Assembly (NCBI RefSeq): GCF_900103485.1
Contig: NZ_FNHW01000001.1
Span: 2,687,057-2,751,056 of the forward strand
Length of the DNA stretch: 64,000 nt
From: Fictibacillus solisalsi
GTDB taxonomy: Bacteria > Bacillota > Bacilli > Bacillales > Fictibacillaceae
Direction: 5' to 3'
The position numbers and the translations under genes were made by a program. The notes below the pieces were generated by a model, which saw nothing but the letters and a program-made list of their open reading frames with translations, searched no databases and was not told the origin of the DNA. The stretch's first letter is position 1, and the number at the start of each line of letters is the position of its first letter. Positions 51,597-61,626 of the stretch are shown here, in pieces.

Positions 51597-52532
51597 TTAC
51601 AATTCGATATCGTCACCTGAAGCAATGGCATCAGTTAATCGGTCATTAAATTGTTTGGCCGCATTCATCCCCATTCGCTTCAAGCGGAAGTTCATGGCAG
51701 CCACTTCTATAATAACAGCAAGGTTTCGTCCGGGGCGGACAGGAACCGTTAAAATGGGAACTTCTGTTTCCAGAATTTTCATCGTTTCTTCTTCCAGCCC
51801 GAGCCGGTCGTAAACCTTTTTAGAGTCCCAGGTTTCAAGATTAATAATCAGGGAAATCTTTTTGTAGTTGCGGACGGCTCCGGCTCCGAACAGGGTCATC
51901 ACATTAATGATTCCCAGTCCCCGGATCTCCAGAAGATGCTGAATCAGCTCAGGTGCACTGCCGACCAGTGTCTCTTCGTCTTCCTGGCGGATTTCGACCG
52001 AATCATCAGCGACCAGACGATGGCCCCGCTTGACAAGTTCGAGTGCCGTCTCACTTTTACCTACCCCGCTGTCCCCTTTTATCAGGACACCGATTCCATA
52101 TATATCAACAAGAACACCATGGACAGCTGTCATTGGCGCCAGTCTGCTTTCCAGGTAGTTGGTCAGTCTGCTCGACAGCCGGGTCGTTGTCATTTTCGTG
52201 CGCATAATTGGAACGCCTGTCCCGTGTGAAGCGATAAGAAGTTCTTTTGGGACCTCCATTTCACGGGAGATGATAATTCCCGGTGTTTCATCCGTGCACA
52301 GCTGCTCCATCCGCTCTCTTCGGATCTGCGGCGGCAGCTCACTGATAAAGGTTAGTTCCGTTTTACCCAAAAGCTGAAGGCGCTCTGCCGGATAATATGT
52401 AAAATATCCAGCCATCTCCAGGCCCGGCCGGGAAATATCGCTAGTGGTGATGGTTCTGTGAACGCCTTCTTCCCCGCTGACCAGTTCAAGCTGAAACTTA
52501 TCGATCAACTCTTTTGTATGTACTTTTGCCAT
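51597..52532 (-). CDS. hprK: HPr kinase/phosphorylase
   Basis: Phosphorylates and dephosphorylates Ser46 of HPr and Crh in response to glycolytic intermediates. The 311-residue protein has an N-terminal MurF-like domain and the C-terminal kinase domain with Walker [21 protein letters not shown] (about 150-169), His138 in [14 protein letters not shown], and the K3-type loop [20 protein letters not shown]. Its substrate crh is encoded 20 kb away in this window. It is the first gene of hprK-lgt-ppaX-yvoF. Confidence 0.96.
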   Translation of the reverse strand: MAKVHTKELIDKFQLELVSGEEGVHRTITTSDISRPGLEMAGYFTYYPAERLQLLGKTELTFISELPPQIRRERMEQLCTDETPGIIISREMEVPKELLIASHGTGVPIMRTKMTTTRLSSRLTNYLESRLAPMTAVHGVLVDIYGIGVLIKGDSGVGKSETALELVKRGHRLVADDSVEIRQEDEETLVGSAPELIQHLLEIRGLGIINVMTLFGAGAVRNYKKISLIINLETWDSKKVYDRLGLEEETMKILETEVPILTVPVRPGRNLAVIIEVAAMNFRLKRMGMNAAKQFNDRLTDAIASGDDIEL

Positions 52533-52608
52533 AGTATCCTCCTAGTTCTTGCATTCCTTTTTATTGTAACACTATCATCGATACAGAAACAAAACACAAT
52601 TTACAGGG

Positions 52609-53139
52609 TTATTCGCAAGTAAATGCTTCCCATAAGGTTAGCGGCTGGCCGGTTGCATAAACACGTGTACGGCTTCCATTAAAAAATACTGTTTTTTCAT
52701 AGACCATGCCCAGCTTTTTCACCACCGCAATGGAGGCTGCATTTTTGGGATGGATCAATGAGATGAGTCTGCTTTGGTGAAGCTGTGATTTTCCGTATGA
52801 CATAAAAAAACCAGCTGCTTCAGAAGCATACCCCTTTCCCCAGAATGGCTTTTTAAGCCAGTAGCCAATTTCTGTTTCTTTTCGTCCTTCCACAGTCTGA
52901 GGAATGAGACCTGCATGTCCGATGGGTTCCCCGGTTTCTTTCAAAATGATTACAAACAGCCCCATTCCGTTTTTATACCCCGGAAGAATCCAGTTCTCCA
53001 AACTGCGGTCCGCTTCCTTTTTCGTTTTGGTTAGTCCCTTGCCTATGTAACGGACAATATCCGGCTGTCCCCACATGGAAGCATAGAATTCATCGTCCTC
53101 TTTGGTGTACGCTCGATAGATCAGCCTTTGCGACTCCAT
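52609..53139 (-). CDS. GNAT acetyltransferase, RimJ/RimL type
   Basis: A 176-residue N-acetyltransferase. The acetyl-CoA loop is EIGYWLKKPFWGKGYASEAA, preceded by GEPIGHAGLIPQTVEG and followed by HPKNAASIAVVKKLGM with MVYEKT, the standard RimJ-like layout. Substrate unknown. It lies upstream of hprK on the same strand but is separated from it by about 75 bases, so it may not be part of the operon. Confidence 0.88.
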   Translation of the reverse strand: MESQRLIYRAYTKEDDEFYASMWGQPDIVRYIGKGLTKTKKEADRSLENWILPGYKNGMGLFVIILKETGEPIGHAGLIPQTVEGRKETEIGYWLKKPFWGKGYASEAAGFFMSYGKSQLHQSRLISLIHPKNAASIAVVKKLGMVYEKTVFFNGSRTRVYATGQPLTLWEAFTCE

Positions 53140-53180
53140 GTTTCCCCTCCTTTTTACAGCAGGAACGTATTGTATCTTCT

Positions 53181-53212
53181 AAAAAAAGCGCCCCTAGCTG
53201 GAACGCTTCCTT
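53181..53212 (-). terminator. Terminator of the yvlBD genes
   Basis: On the minus strand GGAAGCGTTCC...GGGGCGCTTTTTTT forms a GC-rich stem with T-run at the end of the YvlD gene. Confidence 0.6.
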
Positions 53213-53568
53213 TTTTGCATCGGTTCAATAATGAAGTTTTGGATCAGCAAATTCAATATTGAAATGATAATCGCGGCCAGAAAAGCAGCACCAAATCCGT
53301 CAATTTCAAAGCTTGATCCCATCACTTCAGCCGTAAGCATTAAAAGAACCGCATTAATGACAATCAAAAATAGCCCGAAAGACAAAACCGTTACAGGAAG
53401 TGTCAATAAAACCAATACGGGCTTGATAAAGAGGTTGAAGATGGAGAGGATAATACTGGCCAACAGGGCCGCCCCTGCACCCTCCAGCTTAAACGGTTCA
53501 TAATAGCCCGCTACCACCATTAGGACGACGGTGTTAACAAGCAAAGAGATGATCCAATTCATAAACAT
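53194..53568 (-). CDS. yvlD: YvlD-like phage-holin-family-4 membrane protein
   Basis: A 124-residue protein with four hydrophobic segments (NWIISLLVNTVVLMVVAG, LLASIILSIFNLFIKPV, LTLPVTVLSFGLFLIVINAV, AAFLAAIIISILNLLIQNFI) and a basic end. The P-rich IKPVL...LTLPVT block is typical of YvlD/phage-holin-4 proteins. In B. subtilis yvlABCD are induced by cell-wall stress through LiaR. Here yvlD follows yvlB by 34 bases, with no yvlC between. Confidence 0.85.
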   Translation of the reverse strand: MFMNWIISLLVNTVVLMVVAGYYEPFKLEGAGAALLASIILSIFNLFIKPVLVLLTLPVTVLSFGLFLIVINAVLLMLTAEVMGSSFEIDGFGAAFLAAIIISILNLLIQNFIIEPMQKRKRSS

Positions 53569-53602
53569 TTACCGCACTTCACTTTCTTTCGGAATAATCT
53601 AA

Positions 53603-54670
53603 TCAGCCTTCCTGCTTTGCCTTGAGTACAGCAATGGAGCCTGTCTTCGCCTCGGCTTCCATCCGGTAGGCTGGTTCACTTCCCTTATTTGCAATAAAAC
53701 GGAGAAACTTCTTCGTGACTTCCTTTTTTTGTTCCAGCACTTCCATACCGTCAAAGTCGCTGACAAGTCCGCCAACATAGGTTTTGAGGCTTGCCTCTAC
53801 TTCAAGAGATGCCGGTAACTCTGCTTCTATTTTACCCGTCACTGTTTTTAAAGATGCATACCCTGAAGCGGGTGTGTCTAAACGGTAATAAATGGATCCG
53901 TTTATGGTCTCAATCCGGATTTGCTCTGCTTTTCCGTTCAGCCGGACTGGGCCATTCATTGTTTCTGCAATGAGATCCTTCCAATTGCTTTCTTTTAGCG
54001 TAATACTGCCATTTGAAGCTTCCGCTTTTAATTTATCGCCACCGCACCGGTTTACAAACAGGGATCCTATAGTAGATTTCAATTCCAGATGGCGGCTCTG
54101 ACAATCACTGGTTTTGATTCCGCCGTTGAATGTCACACACTTGATCTCGTGATAGTGCTTTTTTGGAATAGAAACAACAGCATTCACTTTTTGATGTTTA
54201 TTTCTCGCATAGAAACGAAGCCGTGTGGCATCGCAGTCATAGAAGGTTTCATTGCGGAATTTCGTTTTTGCTGCTGTCCCTTCCGGAATTTTATACACTT
54301 CCGCTTCGCATTCAATTTGAACATCATTTCGTTCCCACGGTACAAGGGTGATAGAACCATTATAAATTTCTATATCAATGTCCTCAAACATAACATGCCG
54401 GTCTTCAAAAATATAATGGACATCCTCATGAGGACCAAAATTCAGATCAAAGTCTGCCGTCTTGATCCGCTTAACCACCCGGTTGAAGAACTTCCCCACT
54501 TTAAACCCTTGGGAAGGTGCCTTTTTATGGTCTTTGTTTTTTTTGCCCAATGTCCCCGAAGGCAGCGCAAACGTTTTTTTATGATTAACTGCAAGCAATA
54601 ATTTTTCAGCTTCCTCCACTGATATTTTGCCTTCGTTAAGCATGTTTAAAATCATTTTTCGCTCTTCCAT
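53603..54670 (-). CDS. yvlB: YvlB-like protein (DUF4097 adhesin-type beta-helix)
   Basis: A 355-residue cytoplasmic or surface-associated protein. The first 30 residues form a short two-helix SHOCT-like region (MEERKMILNMLNEGKISVEE). From about 90 on it is a repetitive beta-rich domain with turns such as IEIYNGSITLVPWERNDVQI, LIAETMNGPVRLNGKAEQIR and ASLKTVTGKIEAELPASLEV, typical of DUF4097. ATG chosen after AAGGAGG. It is transcribed with yvlA upstream and yvlD downstream; the homologous operon responds to cell-envelope stress. Confidence 0.85.
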   Translation of the reverse strand: MEERKMILNMLNEGKISVEEAEKLLLAVNHKKTFALPSGTLGKKNKDHKKAPSQGFKVGKFFNRVVKRIKTADFDLNFGPHEDVHYIFEDRHVMFEDIDIEIYNGSITLVPWERNDVQIECEAEVYKIPEGTAAKTKFRNETFYDCDATRLRFYARNKHQKVNAVVSIPKKHYHEIKCVTFNGGIKTSDCQSRHLELKSTIGSLFVNRCGGDKLKAEASNGSITLKESNWKDLIAETMNGPVRLNGKAEQIRIETINGSIYYRLDTPASGYASLKTVTGKIEAELPASLEVEASLKTYVGGLVSDFDGMEVLEQKKEVTKKFLRFIANKGSEPAYRMEAEAKTGSIAVLKAKQEG

Positions 54671-54767
54671 ATACCTTGACGCCTCCTTCAAAGTTTAAAA
54701 ACCGGCGCCGGCTGTTTCTGGATGAAGGGTTCTTTTCTGTTCCAGTCGGTGGGTACCGCACTACCTT

Positions 54768-55070
54768 TTATGCTTTTAAGGTTTTTATTCCCTGAACAAT
54801 ATTCCATGCCATAATTACGAGTGAACTCAGGCCAAACAGAATGGCGCATACCACAATGGATGTGATGCTGAATTCGGTTTCGGCCACAATAATGATGCTT
54901 AATGGAATAGCAATGACCGGAAAAAGATGCGAGAGAAACGAACGCTTTGCATGTCCCATGACCTCTTGATCCTGCACGGCTAAATAAATGACGACAGGAA
55001 ATAAAAACGGGGCAAAAAACATGCTGAAATAACAAAGAGATGACAAAATACGATTTAAATTTGAACTCAT
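54768..55070 (-). CDS. yvlA: YvlA-like DUF4870 membrane protein
   Basis: A 100-residue protein with three hydrophobic segments and the DUF4870 pattern (LSSLCYFSMFFAPFLFPVVI, QDQEVMGHAKRSFLSHLFPV, CAILFGLSSLVIMAWNIV). AGGAGG precedes the ATG. As the first gene before yvlB it completes a yvlABD set. Function unknown; a membrane-stress role is inferred from the B. subtilis operon. Confidence 0.82.
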   Translation of the reverse strand: MSSNLNRILSSLCYFSMFFAPFLFPVVIYLAVQDQEVMGHAKRSFLSHLFPVIAIPLSIIIVAETEFSITSIVVCAILFGLSSLVIMAWNIVQGIKTLKA

Positions 55071-55283
55071 GCTGCATTTCCTCCTGGTTTACTGCTCCAA
55101 TGAAAAGGATTACCTTTTGTAATTCTACCAAAGAAAAAGACATCCTTTTAAAAATAAGGTGAGGATTTGTTTTTTTCCCTTATTATAAGCTATCTTAGAA
55201 GAGGATATTTGTTTTTGCCCCCCCACAGTTTTTATGGGTAAGTGGCTCCCCAGCTAAAAAGGGAAATCATAATGGAGGATAAC

Positions 55284-55487
55284 ATGTTTTCAACCGAAAA
55301 AGGAATTAAATTTTTTACGATTTTTTTAACCGTGCTTATGGCGGCAGGAATTGTATATAGTGCGTTTTCCGACACAGGAGCCGGCTATTCTGCTGGTGAA
55401 CGGATTCTGGCTGCCCTGGTCGGCAGTTTGATCGTCCTTTTAATCAACTTTCTTATATACAAGCTATTACTATTTCTAAAAAAATAG
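55284..55487 (+). CDS. Small two-span membrane protein (67 aa)
   Basis: GGAGG lies five bases before the chosen ATG. The product has two hydrophobic segments: KFFTIFLTVLMAAGIVYSAF and ILAALVGSLIVLLINFLIYK, with the short polar link SDTGAGYSAGER. It reads toward uvrA and shares a bidirectional terminator with it. The family is not recognised. Confidence 0.7.
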   Translation: MFSTEKGIKFFTIFLTVLMAAGIVYSAFSDTGAGYSAGERILAALVGSLIVLLINFLIYKLLLFLKK

Positions 55488-55488
55488 A

Positions 55489-55527
55489 AGAGCTCTGCGA
55501 GGATTTTCTCGCAGGCTCTTCTTTTTT
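55489..55527. terminator. Bidirectional terminator between the small membrane gene and uvrA
   Basis: AAGAGctctgCGAG and CTCGcaggctCTT form a stem with internal mismatches and T/A-rich flanks, ending both convergent genes. Confidence 0.75.
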
Positions 55528-55536
55528 AGCCTCGGC

Positions 55537-58413
55537 TTATTTTGTTACTGATTCTTTTTGTTTCAGCAATGCTTCCATCCGCTTTTTATCCCGTTTTATA
55601 ATCGGCGCCAAATAGCGGCCGGTATGAGATTCGGGAACCTCGGCAAGCTTTTCGGGCGTTCCTGCACCCACAAGGGTACCGCCTTTATCTCCGCCTTCCG
55701 GTCCGAGGTCAATTAAGTAGTCACATTGTTTAATAACATCCAGATTATGCTCGATTACAACCACGGAATCTCCATTATCCACAAGGCGCTGAAGCACCTT
55801 GAGCAAACGTGAAATGTCATCAACGTGCAGTCCTGTTGTCGGCTCATCAAGAATATAGATCGTTTTTCCAGTTGAACGCTTATGAAGCTGGGAAGCAAGC
55901 TTCACCCGCTGCGCTTCTCCACCGGAAAGGGTGGTCGCGGACTGGCCCAGCTTGATGTATCCTAATCCAACATCAAGAATGGTGGACAGTTTGCGGTTGA
56001 TCTTTGGAATGTTGGCGAAGAATTCAACCCCTTCTTCCACTGTCATATCCAGAATATCCGCAATATTTTTTCCTTTGTATTTCACTTCCAGCGTTTCACG
56101 GTTATAGCGTTTTCCGTGGCACACTTCACATGGCACATAAACATCCGGAAGGAAGTGCATCTCGATTTTAATGATTCCATCCCCGCGGCATGCTTCACAG
56201 CGCCCGCCTTTTACGTTGAAGCTGAATCGGCCTTTTTTGTAACCGCGAACCTTTGCTTCGTTGGAAGAGGCAAATACATCACGGATGTCATCGAACACAC
56301 CCGTATAGGTCGCCGGATTGGAACGGGGAGTTCGACCGATCGGGGACTGGTCGATATCAATGACCTTGTCAATATGCTCCAGCCCTTTGATTTCCTTGTG
56401 CTGTCCCGGTTTTACTTTCGCTTTATGAAGTTTCTGGGCCAGTGCCTTATGAAGAATTTCATTAACGAGCGTACTTTTTCCCGAACCAGAAACCCCGGTT
56501 ACGCCGGTAAAGAGCCCCAATGGAATTTTTACTTTAACGTTTTTTAGATTGTTTTCGGTAGCTCCCACAATTTCTATGTTCCGTCCGTCCGGCTTCCTTC
56601 TTTGGGACGGCAGCGGAATAAACCGTTTGCCTGACAGATACTGCCCGGTCAGGGAGTTTGGATCATCCATAATTTCATTCGGCGAGCCCTGTGCCGTAAT
56701 CGTTCCGCCGTGGGCACCTGCTCCGGGGCCAATATCGATAATGTAATCGGCCGCCAGCATGGTGTCTTCATCATGCTCGACAACAATCAGCGTATTTCCG
56801 AGACTTCTCATCTCTTCAAGCGTACGGATCAGCCGGTCGTTGTCCCGCTGATGAAGTCCGATGGACGGTTCATCCAGAATGTACAAAACGCCCATCAGCC
56901 TTGAGCCCACCTGTGTGGCCAGGCGGATTCGCTGAGCCTCCCCACCGGACAACGTTCCTGCTGCACGGTTCAGGGACAGATAATCAAGGCCGACATTGAC
57001 GAGGAATCCGATCCGGTCAACAATCTCTCGAAGAATAAGACGAGCGATTGCGCGTTCTTTATTGGTAAGATCGAGGTTCTCGAAAAATTCTTTGGCTTCA
57101 GTTACGGACAGCGCGGTCGCTTCACCTATATGCTGACCGTTAATTAACACAGCCAGCGCCTCTTTTTTCAAACGGTACCCTTTGCAGGTCGGACATGCTT
57201 TTTGGCCCATGTAGCCTTCCATCTGCTCACGGATGTAATCAGAGCCTGTCTCTTTGTAACGGCGTTCTACGTTCGCCAGTACTCCTTCAAAGTAGATATC
57301 GCTCGTTTTAACCTGCCCAAAATCATTTTTATAGCGGAACCGGATACGCTCCGTATCGCTGCCATATAAAATTTTATCAAGCTGATCTTTTGGCAGGTCC
57401 TTTACGGGAATATCCATATCGATTCCAAAGTGGCTGCACACGCTTTTTAGAAGCTGCGGATAATATTGTGAACTTACCGGTGCCCATGGTGCAATGGCAT
57501 TCTCATTTAACGTCAGGTCCCAGTCCGGAATAACGAGTTCCGGATCCACCTCCAGTTTCATTCCGAGTCCGTCGCATGACGGGCAGGCTCCGAAAGGACT
57601 GTTGAAGGAAAATAACCTTGGCTCCAGTTCCCCAATGGAGAATCCGCAATACGGACAAGCATGGTTTTGAGAGAACAAAAGCTCTTCTTCTCCCATGACA
57701 TCCACCGTAACCGTTCCGCCTGCCAAATTTAATGCCGTCTCAAGCGAATCCGCCAGACGGGTGGAGATTCCTTCCTTCACCACAATACGGTCGACGACCA
57801 CATCAATAGAATGCTTCTTATTCTTCTCGAGCTTGATGTCTTCGCTGACATCCAAAAGTTCTCCATCCACTCGAACACGAACATAGCCCTGTTTCTTGAT
57901 ATCCTCAAGAATTTTGACATGCTCCCCTTTCCGCCCGGAAACGACCGGAGCTAAAATTTGAAGCTTGGTGCGTTCAGGATATTCAAGAATGCGGTCAACC
58001 ATCTGCTCAATGGTCTGTGAGGTAATCTCAATTCCATGATTGGGACAGACCGGCCGCCCGATCCTGGCAAAGAGAAGCCGTAAATAATCATAAATCTCTG
58101 TGACCGTTCCTACCGTGGAACGGGGGTTTCTGCTTGTGGTTTTCTGGTCGATGGAAATGGCGGGAGAAAGCCCCTCAATGGAGTCAACATCCGGCTTATC
58201 CATCTGCCCCAGGAACTGCCTCGCGTAAGCCGAAAGGGACTCGACATAGCGCCGCTGTCCCTCGGCATAAATGGTATCAAAAGCAAGCGAGGATTTCCCC
58301 GATCCAGACAATCCCGTCAGAACCACGAGTTTGTCACGGGGAATCGTAATATCTATATTTTTCAGGTTATGGGCGCGGGCACCCTTAACCGTAATGTTTT
58401 GATTCGTAGACAC
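55537..58413 (-). CDS. uvrA: Excinuclease ABC subunit A
   Basis: The damage-recognition ATPase of nucleotide excision repair. The 958-residue protein has two ABC modules: Walker [16 protein letters not shown] and [17 protein letters not shown] in the first, [15 protein letters not shown] and [15 protein letters not shown] in the second. Zinc-binding cysteines are seen in [28 protein letters not shown] and [14 protein letters not shown] with [10 protein letters not shown]. It follows uvrB by 11 bases and shares its LexA-controlled promoter. Confidence 0.98.
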   Translation of the reverse strand: MSTNQNITVKGARAHNLKNIDITIPRDKLVVLTGLSGSGKSSLAFDTIYAEGQRRYVESLSAYARQFLGQMDKPDVDSIEGLSPAISIDQKTTSRNPRSTVGTVTEIYDYLRLLFARIGRPVCPNHGIEITSQTIEQMVDRILEYPERTKLQILAPVVSGRKGEHVKILEDIKKQGYVRVRVDGELLDVSEDIKLEKNKKHSIDVVVDRIVVKEGISTRLADSLETALNLAGGTVTVDVMGEEELLFSQNHACPYCGFSIGELEPRLFSFNSPFGACPSCDGLGMKLEVDPELVIPDWDLTLNENAIAPWAPVSSQYYPQLLKSVCSHFGIDMDIPVKDLPKDQLDKILYGSDTERIRFRYKNDFGQVKTSDIYFEGVLANVERRYKETGSDYIREQMEGYMGQKACPTCKGYRLKKEALAVLINGQHIGEATALSVTEAKEFFENLDLTNKERAIARLILREIVDRIGFLVNVGLDYLSLNRAAGTLSGGEAQRIRLATQVGSRLMGVLYILDEPSIGLHQRDNDRLIRTLEEMRSLGNTLIVVEHDEDTMLAADYIIDIGPGAGAHGGTITAQGSPNEIMDDPNSLTGQYLSGKRFIPLPSQRRKPDGRNIEIVGATENNLKNVKVKIPLGLFTGVTGVSGSGKSTLVNEILHKALAQKLHKAKVKPGQHKEIKGLEHIDKVIDIDQSPIGRTPRSNPATYTGVFDDIRDVFASSNEAKVRGYKKGRFSFNVKGGRCEACRGDGIIKIEMHFLPDVYVPCEVCHGKRYNRETLEVKYKGKNIADILDMTVEEGVEFFANIPKINRKLSTILDVGLGYIKLGQSATTLSGGEAQRVKLASQLHKRSTGKTIYILDEPTTGLHVDDISRLLKVLQRLVDNGDSVVVIEHNLDVIKQCDYLIDLGPEGGDKGGTLVGAGTPEKLAEVPESHTGRYLAPIIKRDKKRMEALLKQKESVTK

Positions 58414-58424
58414 TTGTTATCACC

Positions 58425-60413
58425 TTACCCTTCAGCTTTTAGCTCAAGTATCAAATCCCGAAGTTCTGCCGCCCGTTCAAACTGCAGATTTCTTGCCGCA
58501 TCCTTCATTTCAGCTTCCATACGTCCGATAAAGGCTTCGCGGTCTTTTTTGCTCATCTTCTGTTTTGGTGCCTTCGATGCGTACTCTTCGCCATCCTCTG
58601 CCGCCTGAGTGGCCCTGATGACATCGTGAACTGCTTTTTTAATCGTTTGAGGCACAATGCCATGTTCCTCGTTGTATTGCATCTGTACGTTTCTGCGCCG
58701 CTGTGTTTCTCCGATGGCAATCTCCATGGACCTGGTGATCTTGTCGGCATACATAATGACATGTCCGTTGCTGTTACGTGCCGCACGCCCGATTGTCTGA
58801 ATCAGGGACCTTTCGGAACGAAGAAATCCTTCCTTATCCGCATCGAGTATGGTAACTAGAGAAACCTCAGGAATGTCGAGTCCTTCTCTGAGAAGGTTAA
58901 TCCCCACAAGCACATCAAACACACCGAGCCTCAATTCCCGGATTATCTCAATCCTCTCCAGCGTCTTAATCTCAGAATGGAGGTATCTTACCTTTATACC
59001 CATTTCTTGCAGGTAATCAGTCAGATCTTCAGACATTTTTTTGGTGAGCGTGGTCACGAGCACGCGTTCATTTTTGGCGACACGGTCGTTAATCTCACCA
59101 AGAAGATCGTCAATCTGCCCTTTGCTCTTACGCACTTCAATGGTTGGATCAAGCAATCCGGTAGGCCGGATAATCTGCTGGATGGGTTCTGGAGCATGCT
59201 CCTCTTCATATGGGCCTGGTGTTGCAGATACATAAATGTGCTGAAAGTTATCCTTTCCTTCAAATTCATCGAACGTCAGCGGCCGGTTGTCTTTCGCTGA
59301 AGGCAGGCGGAATCCATGTTCAACCAGTACATTTTTACGTGCCTGGTCACCATTGTACATTCCGCGGATTTGCGGCAATGTCACATGCGACTCATCGATC
59401 ACGATCATAGAATCATCGGGAAAATAATCAAGAAGTGTATATGGGGTGGATCCGATGGGGCGCAATGTCAGATGAAGAGAATAGTTCTCAATCCCCGAGC
59501 AGAAGCCCATTTCACTCATCATCTCAATATCATAGCGGGTACGCTGCTCCAAACGCTGGGCTTCAAGCAGCTTGCCGGCGTCATTTAATTCCTTCAGCCT
59601 CTCCTCGAGTTCGGCTTCAATCCTCTGAATGGCCAACTTCATTTTCTCTTCCCGGGTGACGAAGTGGGATGCCGGAAAAATGGCTACATGATTACGTTCA
59701 CCAACAATTTCGCCTGTGAGGGCATCCACTTCTGTAATCCGGTCAATCTCATCACCAAAAAACTCTACGCGCAGGCAGCGTTCATCACGGGAAGCGGGGA
59801 AGATTTCCACAACATCTCCGCGCACACGAAAAGTACCGCGGGTGAAATTAATATCATTGCGGTTATACTGAATGTCCACCAAATCCCTCAAGAGCTGATC
59901 GCGGTCACGTTCCATTCCAGTACGCAGCGAAATCACCATGCTCTTGTATTCTTCCGGGGACCCGAGGCCATAGATGCAGGACACACTGGACACGATAATG
60001 ACATCTTTTCTTTCAAACAATGAAGACGTGGCACTGTGCCTTAGCTTATCGATCTCATCATTAATGCTTGCATCTTTTTCTATAAATGTATCAGACTGCG
60101 GAATATAGGCTTCCGGCTGATAATAATCGTAATAACTTACAAAGTATTCAACAGCGTTATTCGGAAAAAATTCCTTGAATTCGCTGTATAGCTGCCCGGC
60201 AAGCGTTTTGTTATGGGCAATAACCAGTGTCGGTTTGTTTACTTCCTTGATGACATTGGACACTGTAAAGGTTTTTCCTGTACCTGTAGCCCCAAGAAGC
60301 GTCATTTTTTCCTTCTTCTCATTAATCCCATTTACAAGCTGACGTATTGCCTCAGGCTGGTCTCCTTGAGGTTTATAAGAAGATACGAGCTCAAATGTTT
60401 CGCTCACATTCAT
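58425..60413 (-). CDS. uvrB: Excinuclease ABC subunit B
   Basis: The helicase-like subunit that verifies damage and loads UvrC. From the ATG with GGAGG six bases upstream it is 662 residues. Motifs: [15 protein letters not shown], Walker [18 protein letters not shown], the beta-hairpin [37 protein letters not shown] and [20 protein letters not shown]. The C-terminal UvrC-binding helix hairpin ([20 protein letters not shown]) ends it. Its promoter region holds a LexA box, so SOS induction is expected. Confidence 0.98.
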   Translation of the reverse strand: MNVSETFELVSSYKPQGDQPEAIRQLVNGINEKKEKMTLLGATGTGKTFTVSNVIKEVNKPTLVIAHNKTLAGQLYSEFKEFFPNNAVEYFVSYYDYYQPEAYIPQSDTFIEKDASINDEIDKLRHSATSSLFERKDVIIVSSVSCIYGLGSPEEYKSMVISLRTGMERDRDQLLRDLVDIQYNRNDINFTRGTFRVRGDVVEIFPASRDERCLRVEFFGDEIDRITEVDALTGEIVGERNHVAIFPASHFVTREEKMKLAIQRIEAELEERLKELNDAGKLLEAQRLEQRTRYDIEMMSEMGFCSGIENYSLHLTLRPIGSTPYTLLDYFPDDSMIVIDESHVTLPQIRGMYNGDQARKNVLVEHGFRLPSAKDNRPLTFDEFEGKDNFQHIYVSATPGPYEEEHAPEPIQQIIRPTGLLDPTIEVRKSKGQIDDLLGEINDRVAKNERVLVTTLTKKMSEDLTDYLQEMGIKVRYLHSEIKTLERIEIIRELRLGVFDVLVGINLLREGLDIPEVSLVTILDADKEGFLRSERSLIQTIGRAARNSNGHVIMYADKITRSMEIAIGETQRRRNVQMQYNEEHGIVPQTIKKAVHDVIRATQAAEDGEEYASKAPKQKMSKKDREAFIGRMEAEMKDAARNLQFERAAELRDLILELKAEG

Positions 60414-60441
60414 AACCTCCGTCCTAAATTTTGCTAATAAG

Positions 60442-60447
60442 ATTATA
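60442..60447 (-). promoter_or_regulatory. uvrBA -10 element
   Basis: A perfect TATAAT on the minus strand, about 30 bases before the uvrB ATG. The -35 is poor (GAGTTT at 17-base spacing), as is common for regulated promoters. Confidence 0.5.
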
Positions 60448-60478
60448 ACACAGCTAACCTGTGAAACTCTAATTTTTG

Positions 60479-60492
60479 CGAACAAATATTCG
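60479..60492 (-). promoter_or_regulatory. LexA (DinR) box upstream of uvrBA
   Basis: CGAATATTTGTTCG on the minus strand is a two-mismatch version of the Bacillus SOS box CGAACATATGTTCG, about 30 bases upstream of the -10 element. It implies LexA repression of uvrBA. Confidence 0.8.
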
Positions 60493-60632
60493 CGCGTTAA
60501 ATATTGGAAATCGATACCTCATGCAGAAATGTATAGTATGCTACTGTTTTTCACATTTTTAAAGAAATTCGCTCATGAGAGCAAAAAAAATGCCCGCCCT
60601 TTGAAATGGCAGACCTTTTTATATAACTTTAT

Positions 60633-60968
60633 GTGCCTGTTTTTTATGGTTGCCAACCAGCCAAAATCCAATCACAAGATCGTATGCCGCAATGGCTTGC
60701 AGATACCGGGTTGTTCCCATCCTTTAAATGCAAAGAGCATTATCATCATAAGGGAAATAATTACGGCTGGGATTGGAAAAAAAGCACTCTTTTTACCTCT
60801 ATTCTTTCAGGTTTCCTCTGGACACCTATTATATATATTGTTGCAGAAAAAAAACCAAAACCTATAGGCTTTGGAAATAAAGGGGGTGAGTTGCTTCACA
60901 AGCTTATTTCCCTAATTGACTCTTGTTCAAACATAAAAATGAAAGAAGTTTTTAAAAAAGAGTTTTGA
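60633..60968 (+). CDS. Doubtful gene or remnant between uvrB and the YflT-like gene
   Basis: An open frame of about 111 codons with a possible GTG start and no clear ribosome-binding site; an inner ATG is at 60684. The middle (SFKCKEHYHHKGNNYGWDWK) followed by a hydrophobic STLFTSILSGFLWTPIIYIV looks protein-like, and an intrinsic terminator follows the stop within ten bases. An overlapping longer frame starts further left. It could be a decayed zinc-binding membrane protein. I do not recognise it, and it may be non-coding. The rest of the gap 60493-61043 shows nothing else. Confidence 0.35.
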   Translation: MPVFYGCQPAKIQSQDRMPQWLADTGLFPSFKCKEHYHHKGNNYGWDWKKSTLFTSILSGFLWTPIIYIVAEKKPKPIGFGNKGGELLHKLISLIDSCSNIKMKEVFKKEF

Positions 60969-60977
60969 AGCTGCCTG

Positions 60978-61006
60978 AAAAGGGAATTTACAGAATATCC
61001 CCTTTT
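60978..61006 (+). terminator. Terminator before the YflT-like gene
   Basis: AAAAGGG pairs with CCCTTTT around a loop of about 15 bases, followed by TACTTT. It lies ten bases after the doubtful 60968 stop. Confidence 0.5.
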
Positions 61007-61043
61007 TACTTTATAATTTGACAATTAAACAGGAGGTTTTTCC

Positions 61044-61316
61044 ATGAACACTCGCAGGGTTATTGGTATTTATCCTTCAGAAAATAAAGTTCTCAATAAA
61101 CTTAAGTTACTTAAAAAAGATGGCATGGAAACAGAACACATGATTATCGTCAACCCCTCTGAGCCTCAAAAAAACCCGCCAGCCCCAACAAATATTCTGC
61201 AAAAACTTATGATGATTGGCGTTTCGGAAAACGAAGCTAAATTATATGCGGATGTGTTAAAAGAAGGACAATACATCTTGCTCAACACCGTCACCCACAA
61301 GGAATACTTAACCTGA
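61044..61316 (+). CDS. YflT-like general stress protein (17M family)
   Basis: A 90-residue protein starting MNTRRVIGIYPSENKVLNKL, with the YflT-type core KDGMETEHMIIVN and GVSENEAKLYADVLKEGQY. The family is called heat-induced or general stress protein 17M and is often sigma-B dependent in Bacillus; its biochemical function is unknown. AGGAGG precedes the ATG. The -10-like TATAAT upstream suggests sigma-A; I see no clear sigma-B promoter. Confidence 0.85.
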   Translation: MNTRRVIGIYPSENKVLNKLKLLKKDGMETEHMIIVNPSEPQKNPPAPTNILQKLMMIGVSENEAKLYADVLKEGQYILLNTVTHKEYLT

Positions 61317-61383
61317 TTCTTGTTCTCCAAACATATCAGCCCTCACTTCTCCATATAGTGTTGAAAGAAGGAGGCGCATCCGC

Positions 61384-61530
61384 ATGAACGAAACCGACCA
61401 GTTAAAAGCACTGAATCAACTGTTGGAGATTATTCATTACAAGGGAAATGCCCGGAAACTGTCTTTTATGAACCGGCCCCTTTTTCATTCCAAAAAAATT
61501 AAATCAAAAAACATCACCCGCCTTCGGTAA
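61384..61530 (+). CDS. Small basic hypothetical protein (48 aa)
   Basis: GGAGG lies nine bases before the ATG. The 48-residue product begins MNETDQLKALNQLLEIIHYK and ends in a Lys/Arg-rich tail (KKIKSKNITRLR). No known family. It follows the YflT-like gene by 67 bases with no terminator between, so co-transcription is possible. Confidence 0.55.
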   Translation: MNETDQLKALNQLLEIIHYKGNARKLSFMNRPLFHSKKIKSKNITRLR

Positions 61531-61586
61531 TGAGGGAGGGTTTATTTTCATCCCTAACACGGGTAAGAAATCAAAAAACAAAAATA

Positions 61587-61626
61587 AGCCGCCTATTCCC
61601 TCTTCTATAAGGAATGGACGGCTGTT
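61587..61626. terminator. Bidirectional terminator
   Basis: AGCCGcCTATTCC and GGAATGGaCGGCT form a long stem with T-run on the minus strand and A-rich flanks, ending the RsbT-like gene and perhaps the convergent small gene. Confidence 0.85.

Noticed and set aside
54688-55143. Minus-strand frame overlapping yvlA in another register
   Set aside because: The yvlA frame has the ribosome-binding site and the DUF4870 pattern; this one has neither.
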